A DNA stretch of 64,000 nucleotides from Kineococcus sp. TRM81007 (GCF_022669155.1 NZ_JALBVB010000057.1:213779-277778), one strand, 5' to 3'. Positions 53,342 to 61,362 are shown, counted from the stretch's first letter. A program made the numbers and translations. The notes: generated from the sequence alone by a model not told the origin.

Positions 53342-54166
53342 TCAGGTGTTGAGGTGGTCGGCGAAGGCGGACAGGTCGTCGTCCTCGCCGATGGGCCACG
53401 CTTCCAGGCCGGGGGTGGCCAGGACGGCGGCGATGAGCTCGGCCGGACCGCCGACGAGGGTGGAGCCGAAGTCGATCTCACTGGCCAGGCACCAGGAACG
53501 GTCCGCCGGCCACAGCAGGTTCGGTGACTGCGGCAGGAACCAGTCGTCGGTGACTTGATCGCCCATGCTCAGCGCGGCGTGCAGCGGGCCGGTGAACAGC
53601 AGGTGCTCACGCCCGGGTAGCGACAGGCGCGGGGCGTTCAACGCGTCCTGGACCACCTCGGGCAGCTCCGTCCACATCGGCGCCGGTGGGCGGGGACCGG
53701 GTCCGTCGTGGAAGGCGACGACCAAGGTGTTGCCGCCGATGAGCCAGCCCCAGCCGTCCCACAACGCGTGGTGGCACGCCTGCTGCCCGTCGTGATCAGC
53801 GGTGAAGGGGGCCAGGACATCCAGCAGCGGGCTCAGCGCCTGCGGGGCCAGGCAACCGCGCTCGACCTGGACCTCGTCCCAGCGGCCTTCACCGGAGAGG
53901 GGCAAGCCCACCGTGCCCGGGGCCGGGGTGGTGATCGACTCCCACTGCATGAGGGCGTGGGCGGTGCGACCGGTGCGGGCGCAGACCCCGGCCCAGGTGG
54001 TCGGCTCAGTCGCGGGCTCGGGGTTCACCGGGTGCAGGACGCGGGCGTAGGCGGCGTAGCCGCGGGGCACGGTGCGGCCCACCGCGCCGAAGGCACCGGA
54101 CAGGCGTGGGGGGAGCCAGTCCCCGACGGAGGGGTCCGGCACGGCGTGGAAACCCTCCATGCTCAT
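53342..54166 (-). CDS. Conserved actinobacterial hypothetical protein
   Basis: 274 aa, family of unknown function found widely in actinomycetes. Typical parts are GYAAYARVLHPV, WAGVCARTGRTAHALMQWESI, ACHHALWDGWGWLIG, LPGREHLLFTGPL and SPNLLWPADRSWCLASEIDFGSTLVGGPAELIAAVL. No membrane segment. ATG 54166 was chosen; ATG 54160 is possible. A broken paralogue lies at 43095-43650 on the other side of the mobile element, so the two were probably tandem neighbours before the insertion. Confidence 0.82.
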   Translation of the reverse strand: MSMEGFHAVPDPSVGDWLPPRLSGAFGAVGRTVPRGYAAYARVLHPVNPEPATEPTTWAGVCARTGRTAHALMQWESITTPAPGTVGLPLSGEGRWDEVQVERGCLAPQALSPLLDVLAPFTADHDGQQACHHALWDGWGWLIGGNTLVVAFHDGPGPRPPAPMWTELPEVVQDALNAPRLSLPGREHLLFTGPLHAALSMGDQVTDDWFLPQSPNLLWPADRSWCLASEIDFGSTLVGGPAELIAAVLATPGLEAWPIGEDDDLSAFADHLNT

Positions 54167-54323
54167 CGGCCCATCGTGCCTGCCGTGATCACCTGGCACC
54201 AGGGTCACCCGCTTCTCGGCAGAAGGTGGCGATCGAAGACGTCCTGGCCAGCGGCATGTGCGGGAAGCACCTCGGTGCTGTGAGGAGGCCGTGTCACAGC
54301 GGTCACCACAGGCGCAGCCTCCG

Positions 54324-54329
54324 TAGCTT
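54324..54329 (+). promoter_or_regulatory. -10 box of a leaderless kinase promoter
   Basis: TAGCTT ends 7 nt before the ATG at 54337. Confidence 0.5.
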
Positions 54330-54336
54330 GCTCCGC

Positions 54337-55254
54337 ATGACCGAGACCGAGGACGGGACCGGGATCACCGCGGACCTCGTCCGCGACCTGCTGCGCGACC
54401 AGCACCCGGACCTGGCCGAGCTGCCCCTGCGCGAAGTACGGGGCGGCTGGGGCAACCAGATGTGGCGCCTGGGGGACGCGCTGGCCGTGCGGGTGCAGCG
54501 CATGGACACCGACCCCGCTCACCAGCTCAAGGAGCGCCGGTGGCTGCCGCTGCTGGCCCCACGCCTACCGCTGCCCATCCCCGTCCCGGTGCGCAGTGGC
54601 GCTCCTTCCGAGCGGTTCCCCAGGATGTGGACGGTCATGACGTGGGTGCCGGGCCTGCCCCTGGACCACGGGGAGATCACCCGCGGCGAGCACGCCGCCG
54701 ACACCCTGGCGGCGTTCCTGCGGGCGCTGCACGTGCCAGCCCCCGCCGACGCACCGGCTGACACGGGCCGCGGTGCGCACCCCGAGGACTGCACAGACGG
54801 CTTCAACTGCTTCCTGGACTGCCTCGGCGCTGACGCGATCGGCACTGACGCCGCCGCTCTTCGAGCCGCATGGGCCGACGCCGTCGCGGCACCTGCGCGG
54901 GAAGGGCCGCCGGTGTGGGTGCACGGCGACCTGCACCCGGCGAACGTCGTCGTCGCCGACGGGGCGCTGGTGGGGGTCGTGGACTTCGGTGACCTGTTCG
55001 CCGGGGACCCGGCGGTGGACCTGGCAGCCGCCTGGGTGCTGCTGCCGCAGGGCGCGGCCGGTCGCTTCTTCACCGCCTACGCGCAGGCTGGCGAGGCGAC
55101 GATCCGGCGTGCCCGCGGCTTGGCCGCGCTCAAGGGCCTCTTCTTGATGCTGATGGGCCAGAACGGAGACCGTGGCTTGCCCGGAGGCAAGCCGGCATGG
55201 GGTCCGGTCGGCCGCCGGGCGCTCGACCGGGTCCTCATCGAACGCCTGGACTGA
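54337..55254 (+). CDS. Aminoglycoside phosphotransferase (APH)-family kinase
   Basis: 305 aa. The small lobe contains LREVRGGWGNQMWRLGDALAVRVQR. The catalytic loop is VWVHGDLHPANVVV (His about 196, Asp about 198) and the metal-binding DFG equivalent is GVVDFGDLFAGDPAVDLAAAWVLLP. Family members phosphorylate aminoglycosides, macrolides, sugars or small alcohols; there is no way to tell from the sequence that this one gives antibiotic resistance. ATG 54337 fits a leaderless promoter. It stands alone. Confidence 0.88.
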   Translation: MTETEDGTGITADLVRDLLRDQHPDLAELPLREVRGGWGNQMWRLGDALAVRVQRMDTDPAHQLKERRWLPLLAPRLPLPIPVPVRSGAPSERFPRMWTVMTWVPGLPLDHGEITRGEHAADTLAAFLRALHVPAPADAPADTGRGAHPEDCTDGFNCFLDCLGADAIGTDAAALRAAWADAVAAPAREGPPVWVHGDLHPANVVVADGALVGVVDFGDLFAGDPAVDLAAAWVLLPQGAAGRFFTAYAQAGEATIRRARGLAALKGLFLMLMGQNGDRGLPGGKPAWGPVGRRALDRVLIERLD

Positions 55255-55410
55255 CCCCTGAGCAGGGCGCCAACCGACGCCAGTGCTCGCCGTGGGCGGG
55301 CTTGGCGATCTACCGCAGATCGGCAGGACCGCGCGATCGGCGGGATGACCGCGTGCATGGTCGGTGAGAAAGCAGTGGCGTTCATCGGTTGCCTGGCTGG
55401 CGTCGAGAGC

Positions 55411-55747
55411 GTGCCGGAGCCTTCGCTGCAGCAGCCCACGGACGATGCCCGTCAGCCCTTCCGCATCGTGGTGGACGTCTTGGCCACCCCCCGAGCAGGT
55501 GCACGCGGTGCAGGAGGTGATCGGCCAGGCGCTGTGCGCGGCGCCGGAGGAGCATCCCGGTGCGTGTCGCGTCGCCTGGTCGATGGCGCACGTCGGTGGC
55601 GGTGCCGGCGGTCTGGACGGCTCGTACGGCCTGGACCAGGAGGAGGTGGCCTTCCTCCGTGAGCACCTGGCGCAGGTGCCGGTGTGGCCGCGAGCAGAGG
55701 TCGACCGCAGCCTGGGACTGTCGCCGACCCCGACCCCACACCCGTGA
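55411..55747 (+). pseudogene. Hypothetical gene with a frameshift at a C6 run
   Basis: Reading from GTG 55411 gives VPEPSLQQPTDDARQPF and RIVVDVLATP, and then the coherent sequence continues one frame over as EQVHAVQEVIGQALCAAPEEHPGACR and VAWSMAHVGGGAGGLDGSYGLDQEEVAFLREHLAQVPVWP. The switch falls at CCCCCC (55487-55492). The joined product of about 110 aa is not recognised. It may be a pseudogene, a phase-variable gene or a sequencing error. Confidence 0.5.
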
Positions 55748-55829
55748 CGGCACCCGTGATGGCATCCGTGGTCGCGCCGCCGGGGCGCCGAGGCCGCGGT
55801 GTCGGCGGGGCGAGGTGCGCTCCCGGCGC

Positions 55830-56309
55830 CTACGCCCCGGGTAGTTCGTAGTGGGCCCGTCGCTGCTGGCCCCACGCGAAGGCCGTCTCGCAGACCCAGT
55901 CCTCCAGGCGGTCACCCAGATGGGCGGCGATCTGCACATCGGTGGTGGGTGCGGCGACCTCCTTCGGGTCGGACGCCCACCAGGGTGAGAGCAGCAGCTG
56001 CTCGTGCCGCTCGGCGGGGATGTCGATGCGCACCCACACGTCCCCGGCGCGCCCGTCGATGCCCCAGTGCACGCTCAGGGCTTCGATCTCCTCAGGTCTG
56101 AGCACGCTGGTGACCACCGGCTCGACGACCCGCCGGCGCAGGTCGGCCAGTCGCTCGTCGTCCGCATCGGTGACCGGACCGGGGCGGGGTTCGCGCTGGC
56201 CGGCCAAGGGGGTGGTGTTGACCTCCGCGCGCCACCACGGGCGCGGCGTCCCGTGACCTCGGGGGCGGTAGCAGCGGCGTTCACCCACCCGTTCAGGATG
56301 CCTGATCAC
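55830..56309 (-). CDS. Hypothetical protein
   Basis: 159 aa, not recognised. The basic N-terminus (MIRHPERVGERRCYRPRGHG) is doubtful; the coherent part is DERLADLRRRVVEPVVTSVLRPEEIEALSVHWG, DVWVRIDIPAERHEQLLLSPWWASDP and AHLGDRLEDWVCETAFAWGQQRRAHYELPG, which resembles uncharacterised actinobacterial proteins. The true start may be inside; no good ribosome site was found. Cytosolic; function unknown. Confidence 0.6.
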   Translation of the reverse strand: MIRHPERVGERRCYRPRGHGTPRPWWRAEVNTTPLAGQREPRPGPVTDADDERLADLRRRVVEPVVTSVLRPEEIEALSVHWGIDGRAGDVWVRIDIPAERHEQLLLSPWWASDPKEVAAPTTDVQIAAHLGDRLEDWVCETAFAWGQQRRAHYELPGA

Positions 56310-56354
56310 CGTGCGACCGGGTGTGTAACCGGATGTGTGCCTGGGGGCCGGTCG

Positions 56355-56573
56355 TCAGTCGAGGTAGCCGGTTCGCGGGTTGATCCCGGCGAGGAAGTCC
56401 GCGATGGCTTCCTCCATCTCTGCTGGTGCCACCGCGGAGCCGTCGGAGGACTTGGAGGTGAAGCCGTACGGGTGGGGGCCGCTGAGCCAGTCGACGTCGT
56501 AGGAGCCGGGCTCGCCATCACGCTCACGCACCACCCACTGGTGCCCTTCGACGGTGAAGTGCCACACGGCCAT
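56355..56573 (-). CDS. Small hypothetical protein
   Basis: 72 aa: MAVWHFTVEGHQWVVRERDG, then PGSYDVDWLSGPHPYGFTS, then an acidic helix (AEMEEAIADFLAGINPRTGYLD). It looks like a small globular beta-rich protein, a type common in actinomycetes. GTG 56582, three codons upstream, is an alternative start. No function can be assigned. Confidence 0.65.
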   Translation of the reverse strand: MAVWHFTVEGHQWVVRERDGEPGSYDVDWLSGPHPYGFTSKSSDGSAVAPAEMEEAIADFLAGINPRTGYLD

Positions 56574-56646
56574 GCGAGTCACGATGCCTGGGGTAGCCGG
56601 TGCTCGCTCGTCGGCGGGTGAGGGTGGTCGTGGGACGTCCTGGCCA

Positions 56647-56790
56647 GCGCCATGACCGCGAGGTCGTCAGGAGCGCCTAGCGATTCACTCGGACGCGACG
56701 GTGCGGCGATGATCTTGCTCGCACTGGCGCTGCCCTTGAAGTCACCGGAGCACACTCCGCCGGAGATCAGCGATGTCCTCGTGATGCGGT
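56647..56790. repeat. REP-like motif plus decayed copy of the 63755-63991 gene end
   Basis: The 24 bp GCGCCATGACCGCG/AGGTCGTCAG (56647-56670) are identical to 63716-63739. The DNA that follows in both places also aligns (for example TGCGGCGATG...CTTGCTC...CTGGCG); at 63.7 kb it codes, on the minus strand, the C-terminus of a small membrane protein, and here it is decayed. Confidence 0.65.
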
Positions 56791-57091
56791 GGGCGCACCG
56801 TCAGGAGGGTCCAAGTAAGTGACGTGCCGGGCCTCTTCGGTCTGCTTCACCTGCTGCTTGCGGGAAGGGAGCAAAGTGTTGGTGATCCAGGTGACCAGAC
56901 CGCGGAACGCCTCAGTGAGTCCTGTCATCGCCATCACTGCTGTCCCGTCACAGCAGTCAGGATGCTCTCTTCAGGAGCTCGATGCCATGGTGTCCATGCG
57001 TGGAGCCGCCGATCCAGAAGGGTCGTCGACGTTCGCGACAGCGCCATGACCGTGAGGTCGGTCCGGTCGGCCGGACGTCGCCTCGCCAGGG
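56791..57091. other. Intergenic region before vapC
   Basis: No credible gene. It contains a shorter REP-like copy, GCGCCATGACCGTGAGGTCG, at 57041-57060. Short frames present have Cys/Ser-rich, non-protein-like composition. Confidence 0.5.
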
Positions 57092-57508
57092 TCACGCAGC
57101 GGGCGCGTCCCGGGGAACCACTCGCTCTTGCTGCAACGAGCTGACGCGAGCGATCAGCTCGAAGTCCTTGTCCAGGTGCAGGAGCGTCAGCTCGTGTTCG
57201 ATGGCCGTGGCGGCCAGCAGGAGGTCCACCGGTCCAGGGGCCCGGTGCCAGCCTCGGTGGGTGAGGCGCTCCTGCAGGTCCTGCGCACGGGCGCTGATCT
57301 CGGTGCTGAGCTCGATGACGGTCATCGCTTCGGTGAGGTCGGCGATGACGTCGCGGTAGTCCTGCGGGGAGCGGGCGGAGAACCCGATCTCCAGCACGCT
57401 CGGGCGGGCGATGGCGAGCAGGTCCGCGCGCAGGAGGTCGTTCAACCGGGCGGCCACGACCGGTTGGTGCCAGCGGGCGTGGGCGGACTTGTCGAGCAGG
57501 AAGCTCAC
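57092..57508 (-). CDS. vapC: VapC-type PIN-domain toxin
   Basis: 138 aa PIN ribonuclease. Acidic metal ligands are visible at FLLDKSAHAR (Asp about 6), SVLEIGFSAR (Glu about 40), PGPVDLLLAATA (Asp about 95) and LHLDKDFELIA (Asp about 113-115). Toxins of this family cut tRNA or rRNA and slow growth. The GTG start overlaps the vapB stop by 4 bp, the usual toxin-antitoxin arrangement. Target RNA unknown. Confidence 0.93.
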   Translation of the reverse strand: MSFLLDKSAHARWHQPVVAARLNDLLRADLLAIARPSVLEIGFSARSPQDYRDVIADLTEAMTVIELSTEISARAQDLQERLTHRGWHRAPGPVDLLLAATAIEHELTLLHLDKDFELIARVSSLQQERVVPRDAPAA

Positions 57509-57765
57509 GCAGCGCCTTGTCGCTGGTCGCCGGCAGCAGGCGCCTCGACGTCGTCGCCGTTGGCCTTGGGGTGCTCCTGGAGCAGTGGGGCGAAGTACCC
57601 GCTCTCGGCTCGGGTGATGAGGCGTTCGGCGGCGGCGCGGCGGCGTTCCTGGTGCAGGGTCGCGCGCAGGGCGGCTTCGACGGTGTCGCGCTTGGTGGTC
57701 GTCCCGGTGAGGGCGGCCACCTGGGCGAGCAGGTCGTCGTCGATGTCGATGTGGGTCTTGCTCAC
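57505..57765 (-). CDS. vapB: VapB-type antitoxin
   Basis: 86 aa. The N-terminal ribbon-helix-helix (SKTHIDIDDDLLAQVAALTG, TTTKRDTVEAALRATLHQ) binds DNA; the C-terminal part (ERRRAAAERLITRAESGYFAPLLQEHP) should wrap the toxin. An AGGAGG ribosome site lies 6 nt upstream of GTG 57765. The promoter region holds two TGTACA sites 22 bp apart (57783-57810), the probable autoregulatory operator. Confidence 0.9.
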   Translation of the reverse strand: MSKTHIDIDDDLLAQVAALTGTTTKRDTVEAALRATLHQERRRAAAERLITRAESGYFAPLLQEHPKANGDDVEAPAAGDQRQGAA

Positions 57766-57782
57766 GTGCGACCTCCTGATCG

Positions 57783-57810
57783 TGTACACGTCAAGGGTAG
57801 CTGATGTACA
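57783..57810 (-). promoter_or_regulatory. vapBC operator/promoter
   Basis: Two TGTACA palindromes with centres 22 bp apart (two helix turns) flank the -10-like TACCCT (minus strand), about 20-45 bp upstream of vapB. Spacing suits a pair of ribbon-helix-helix dimers. Confidence 0.65.
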
Positions 57811-57940
57811 TGAGGGTGGCCACGACACGGCAGTCATCCCATGGGTCCTCGTGGCGGCCGGGGATCGTGGGTGGCTGGACCGGCTGCGACGCACTCGGCG
57901 AAACGTCCTGACCGCGCCATGTGTGGTAGATCGCTGGGGC

Positions 57941-58160
57941 TCACTGCTCGACGCGGTAGGACGAGGTCAGCTCGTCACCGGCCTGGCCGCGGATGCCCCA
58001 GTCGTGGCGAGGTGTCTCCACGACGGTGATCTCCAAGTCGATGGCTCCGATGCCCAGGAGTTCGGCGAAGTCGCGGTACAGGCGCTGGTAGAACGCCTTC
58101 TTCGTCGCACGGTGCGCCCGCTGAACATGAGGACTTCGATGACCGTATGAGAGTGCGTGG
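57941..58160 (-). pseudogene. Tautomerase-family pseudogene
   Basis: The C-terminal two thirds (TKKAFYQRLYRDFAELLGIGAIDLEITVVETPRHDWGIRGQAGDEL) is a typical 4-oxalocrotonate-tautomerase-like sequence. The N-terminal strand HTVIEVLMFSGRT continues in another frame, so a one-base shift near 58105-58115 breaks the gene. The catalytic N-terminal Met-Pro is also absent: a stop codon lies just upstream of HTVIEV. Confidence 0.72.
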
Positions 58161-58208
58161 TTCAGACCCCATGGCCTTCTGCACACCCACCCACGAGAGG
58201 CTGGGCCG

Positions 58209-58694
58209 GTGAGCACCGCGGACACCGCCACCTGGATCATCACCTCAGCCACCGACGCGGACCGGGCCGAGTGGCAGCGGCTGTACCTGGCTTACGGCGA
58301 GGTCGCCGGCGAGGTCTTGAGCAGCGAGCACCTGTCCCGCGTGTGGTCCTGGATCGTCGCCCCGCAGGCCCAGACCCGCTGCCTGCTCCTGCGAGAGCAC
58401 GCGCAGCAGCAGGTGGTCGGCCTGGCGCACTACCGCCTGTTCGAGCGGCCCTTGGCCGGATCGCTCGGGTGCTGGCTGGACGACCTGTTCGTCGACCCCA
58501 GCCAGCGGGGACGTGGCGGGGCTCGTGCGGTGCTGGAGCACCTGCGCACGATGGCTGCGGGCGAGGGGTGGAGCACGGTGCGGTGGACGACGGGCCAGGC
58601 CAACAGCGCCCAGGAGCTCTACGACCGCCTCGCCGACCGCAGCCCCGTGATCACTTACAACATGGCCCCGAAGTCATCCTCAGACGCGCACTGA
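58209..58694 (+). CDS. GNAT N-acetyltransferase
   Basis: 161 aa. The acetyl-CoA site is CWLDDLFVDPSQRGRGGARAVLEHLRTMAAGEGWSTVRWTT, with the QRGRGGA loop. The N-terminal half (TDADRAEWQRLYLAYGEVAGEVLSSEHLSRVW) and the ending (NSAQELYDRLADRSPVITYNM) are typical of stand-alone GNATs. Substrate unknown. GTG 58209 was used. A REP-like copy begins 3 bp after the stop (58697). Confidence 0.88.
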   Translation: MSTADTATWIITSATDADRAEWQRLYLAYGEVAGEVLSSEHLSRVWSWIVAPQAQTRCLLLREHAQQQVVGLAHYRLFERPLAGSLGCWLDDLFVDPSQRGRGGARAVLEHLRTMAAGEGWSTVRWTTGQANSAQELYDRLADRSPVITYNMAPKSSSDAH

Positions 58695-58746
58695 GCGCGC
58701 CATGACCGGGCGCTCGTCACCGCAGCACGGCCTCGGCTGCAGGAGC

Positions 58747-58860
58747 TAGCTGTACTCGGCCATCACGTTGGTGACAGGCGGCTGGTCGGGGGCTGCCCGG
58801 CGAGGGCGGAGTGGGCTCGGGTGGTGTTGTAGTGGATCAGCCAGGGACTCAGGGCCGTGG
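58747..58860 (-). pseudogene. IS481/IS3-type transposase remnant (C-terminus)
   Basis: About 40 codons: SPWLIHYNTTRAHSALAGQPPTSRL, the usual end of an rve-type integrase core. The expected ending (TNVMAEYS) follows in a shifted frame and reaches a stop at 58747. Everything upstream of SPWL is missing or unrecognisable. Confidence 0.75.
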
Positions 58861-59173
58861 TGCGCTGGATGTTGCTGGTGAAGGGCATCGGGTCGGGACC
58901 TCGCTGGCGCTGCACGTCGAGGTCGTCGGGCTCAGCCATCGCGCTTCCTTCCTCATCGAGTCCGGCCAGCCTGGCACACCTGCTGGACCGCTGCTGGAGG
59001 CGCGATCGCGCGCCGGCCGTGGCCTCGGCACCGCCGCTGCGTGCTTCCAGGGGCTCTGCGCACAGCGCGCAGCTCGGCGCGGGCGGAGGCATCAGGGGGC
59101 ACTCGCGGCGTTCGTGGGCGTCCGGATCGCCTCGTGCGACCCCGCGCACTTCGGCAGGAATGCAAGATGGCGG
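58861..59173. other. Intergenic region before the recombinase gene
   Basis: No recognisable gene. A Gln/Arg-rich minus-strand frame extends the transposase remnant but shows no transposase similarity. Probably scrambled insertion-sequence debris. Confidence 0.45.
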
Positions 59174-60124
59174 TCAGGTGCCGGAGGCCATGTACGCGGC
59201 GAGGATGTAGTTGGGGTGCCGATCCAGCGTGGTCCTTGCTCGGTCGTAGCGCATCGTGGTGCGCGGGTCGGCGTGGCGGGCGGCGATCTGCACGTCTCTG
59301 AGGTCCACCCCGGCGTCGAGCATGGTGGTCACGTACGTGTGGCGCAGCATGGGCGGGTGCATCCGCGGCAAGCGGATGCGGGCGTCAGTAGCCAGGTGCT
59401 TGAGGCGGCGGGTCGCGGAGTGGCGGTCCAGGCGGTCCCCGCGGGTGTTCAGCAGCAACGGCTCCGTGCCGCGACCACGTTCGCGGTCCCCGATGCTGCG
59501 ATCCACCGCCCTGCCCACCGCCCTGCCCACCGCCAGGGCCAGCGGGACCAGGACCACCTTGTGGCCCTTGCCGAGCACCCGCAGGACGCGGTGCCCGTGT
59601 TCTTCGCCGAGGTCGGCGATGTCGAGGCCGCAGGCTTCGAAGATGCGCAGGCCCAGCAGCCCGAGCAAGCAGACCATCGCGAAGTCGCAGCGGTTGGGCG
59701 AGTCGCGGGAGGTGGCCAGCAGCGCTTCGAGCTGCAGGTGCGACAGGCCCAGGGTGGGTGACTCCGGTGGCACGTTGGGGCGGCGGACGTGGTCGGCCGG
59801 GGAGTGCTCCAGGACCTCGTCGATGACGCCGCTGCGGTAGAAGCCGGCGACGATCGACATCCGCCGCGAGACGGTGGAGGCGGCGAAGCGCTGGGTCTCT
59901 TGCATCCACCGCACGTACAGCTCGATGTGCGGGCGCCGGGCAGCCAAGGGGTTGAGCTGCCGCAGCTGGCACCAGGTGAGGTAGGCGCGCAGGTCGGATT
60001 CGGCGTGGCGGCGGGTCTCGCCGCGGTAGCGGGCCAGGTAGGCGGCCACGGCCAGGCGCAACGGGTCGGTGCGCCAGGTGCCGTCACCGAGCGGGATGGG
60101 CAAGGGCTCAGGGGTCAGGCTCAT
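59174..60124 (-). CDS. Tyrosine recombinase/integrase
   Basis: 316 aa. The N-terminal SAM-like core-binding domain (about 15-115, LAVAAYLARYRGETRRHAESDLRAYLTWC) precedes the catalytic domain with Arg in LLGLRIFEACGLDIADL (about 176), Lys in VLGKGHKVVLVPL, HPPMLRHTYVT (His, Arg), His in IAARHADPRTT and the Tyr nucleophile in TMRYDRAR. All six catalytic residues appear present. ATG 60124 has a GGAGGGGG site upstream; the frame is open 12 codons further. A dyad at 60220-60241 lies upstream. No att repeats or phage genes were identified, so its element is unknown. Confidence 0.9.
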   Translation of the reverse strand: MSLTPEPLPIPLGDGTWRTDPLRLAVAAYLARYRGETRRHAESDLRAYLTWCQLRQLNPLAARRPHIELYVRWMQETQRFAASTVSRRMSIVAGFYRSGVIDEVLEHSPADHVRRPNVPPESPTLGLSHLQLEALLATSRDSPNRCDFAMVCLLGLLGLRIFEACGLDIADLGEEHGHRVLRVLGKGHKVVLVPLALAVGRAVGRAVDRSIGDRERGRGTEPLLLNTRGDRLDRHSATRRLKHLATDARIRLPRMHPPMLRHTYVTTMLDAGVDLRDVQIAARHADPRTTMRYDRARTTLDRHPNYILAAYMASGT

Positions 60125-60219
60125 GAGCGAGTCCCCCTCCGGGGCGACCGGTGAAGTCAAGGCGGCTGCCCCGCGACGTGCGGGCCCTGTCGCAGCGGCG
60201 GCACCGTGATCTCGTCGGT

Positions 60220-60241
60220 GTGATCACGTCAGCATGATCAC
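60220..60241. promoter_or_regulatory. Dyad upstream of the recombinase gene
   Basis: GTGATCA-N8-TGATCAC, perfect 7-bp arms, about 95 bp before the recombinase start. It could be an operator or a recombinase core site. Confidence 0.5.
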
Positions 60242-60287
60242 ATCACCTGGTTCCCTCCCGTGGTGCTGCGGTGGGGATGAGCGGCGC

Positions 60288-61193
60288 TCAGGTGATGATG
60301 GTGTTCAGCACAGGCGGCAGCGTGGTGATCCCGTCGGCGGCCAGGAAGTGCCCGGCGCCGGTGATGGCGTCCACGGGAACGCCGAGCCGGGCAGCCAGGG
60401 CGTCGGTGGCGGTGGTGGGCACGTAGGCGTCGTGCTCGGAGCGCAGCAGGTGCAGGCGGTGGGTACGGGCAGCGATGCGGCGCAGGTCCTCATCGCTGAG
60501 GGCGCTGGGGGGTGCAGCGCCCGGACCGGGGTGGGGCCGGGTGCCCGGGTGGGTGCTCGCGTGGGTGGTGAGGTAGCCGTCCAGCTGCGGCAGCGCCGGC
60601 AGGGGCCCGGTGAAGCCGGCGATGAGGCTCAGCCCACCCAGACGCCAGGTGCCGGGCGCACCAGGTCCGGTGCCTTCACTCGTGTCGTCATCAGCGGTGG
60701 GCAGGCTGGCCAGGTGGCGCAGCACCGTCACACAGCCCAGGGAGTGCGCCACCAGGTGGGTGTGCTCGTCGATGCCGCCGGCGCCTTCGATGGCGGCGGC
60801 GGTGGCGGCCTGCCACGCGAGTGCGTCGGGGGCGTGCGGGTCGGGCAGGGCGGGCACGCTGACCTCGATGCCGGCGTCCTGAAGCTGCCCGGCCAGCCAG
60901 GGAAACCAGTGATCGCCGGGGGTGGCGGCGTAGCCGTGCACGATGACCACCCGCCGCACCCGCTGTACGGGCTGCGGCCGGTGCACCTGCGGCGTCTGGG
61001 GCACCTGGAACGCTGCAGCGGCCGTGCCGGGCGCGGCAGGGCCCGCGCCGTGGGTGGTGTGCTGGCGCGGGAGGGTCCCGGACGCAGTCGAGGCGTCAGT
61101 GGAGGTAGAGGTCGGGGCCGACATCGACGACGAGGCGTCGGTCGAGGTCCGGTCCTGGGTCGGCGGTGCGGGCTGGGCGTGCGGGCCGTTCAC
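60288..61193 (-). CDS. RBBP9/YdeN-type serine hydrolase
   Basis: 301 aa. An Ala/Thr/Pro-rich first 75 residues, possibly disordered, lead to an alpha/beta hydrolase: VVIVHGYAATPGDHWFPWLAGQL, nucleophile HLVAHSLGCVTVL (Ser about 151), acid LLRSEHDAYVP (Asp about 257) and His in ITGAGHFLAADG (about 285). The short 'HG...W.PWL' start is typical of RBBP9-like hydrolases. A Thr/Gly/Pro loop near 190-240 is longer than usual. GTG 61193 lies 8 nt after a TAGCCT box in a 20-bp-spaced promoter facing merR1. Confidence 0.87.
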   Translation of the reverse strand: MNGPHAQPAPPTQDRTSTDASSSMSAPTSTSTDASTASGTLPRQHTTHGAGPAAPGTAAAAFQVPQTPQVHRPQPVQRVRRVVIVHGYAATPGDHWFPWLAGQLQDAGIEVSVPALPDPHAPDALAWQAATAAAIEGAGGIDEHTHLVAHSLGCVTVLRHLASLPTADDDTSEGTGPGAPGTWRLGGLSLIAGFTGPLPALPQLDGYLTTHASTHPGTRPHPGPGAAPPSALSDEDLRRIAARTHRLHLLRSEHDAYVPTTATDALAARLGVPVDAITGAGHFLAADGITTLPPVLNTIIT

Positions 61194-61201
61194 GGGCCGG
61201 G

Positions 61202-61233
61202 AGGCTAAGGGGTGCCGCTAGCGTGAAGGTCAA
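61202..61233 (-). promoter_or_regulatory. MerR-type promoter of the hydrolase gene
   Basis: On the minus strand: TTGACC, a 20-bp spacer and TAGCCT, then 8 nt to the GTG. The overlong spacer is the hallmark of MerR-activated promoters. A CGCTAGCG palindrome sits in the spacer. Confidence 0.65.
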
Positions 61234-61279
61234 GCCGCACAGACGCCCTCAGAGACGTCGTCACAGGCGCTGCGTCACC

Positions 61280-61312
61280 GGTGCGGTGGGGGTGCGGTGG
61301 GGGTGCGGTGGG
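61280..61312 (+). repeat. 11-bp tandem repeat upstream of merR1
   Basis: Three exact copies of GGTGCGGTGGG, about 50 bp before the merR1 ATG. Confidence 0.85.
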
Positions 61313-61362
61313 GCGCGGTGCTGTGGTCGGTGCGGTGGCGGGCAAGCCGGAGGGGCGGCGGG

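Noticed and set aside
43095-54166. Idea that the element split one gene into the 43.1-kb and 53.3-kb parts
   Set aside because: The right-hand gene is full length and contains its own version of the left fragment, so they are paralogues, not halves.
54337-55254. Naming the APH-family gene as an aminoglycoside-resistance gene
   Set aside because: Only generic kinase motifs are visible; the family includes many kinases with other substrates.
56819-57144. Two overlapping plus-strand ORFs of 76 and 106 codons
   Set aside because: Cys/Ser-rich composition, no ribosome site and no family resemblance; they include REP-like repeat DNA.
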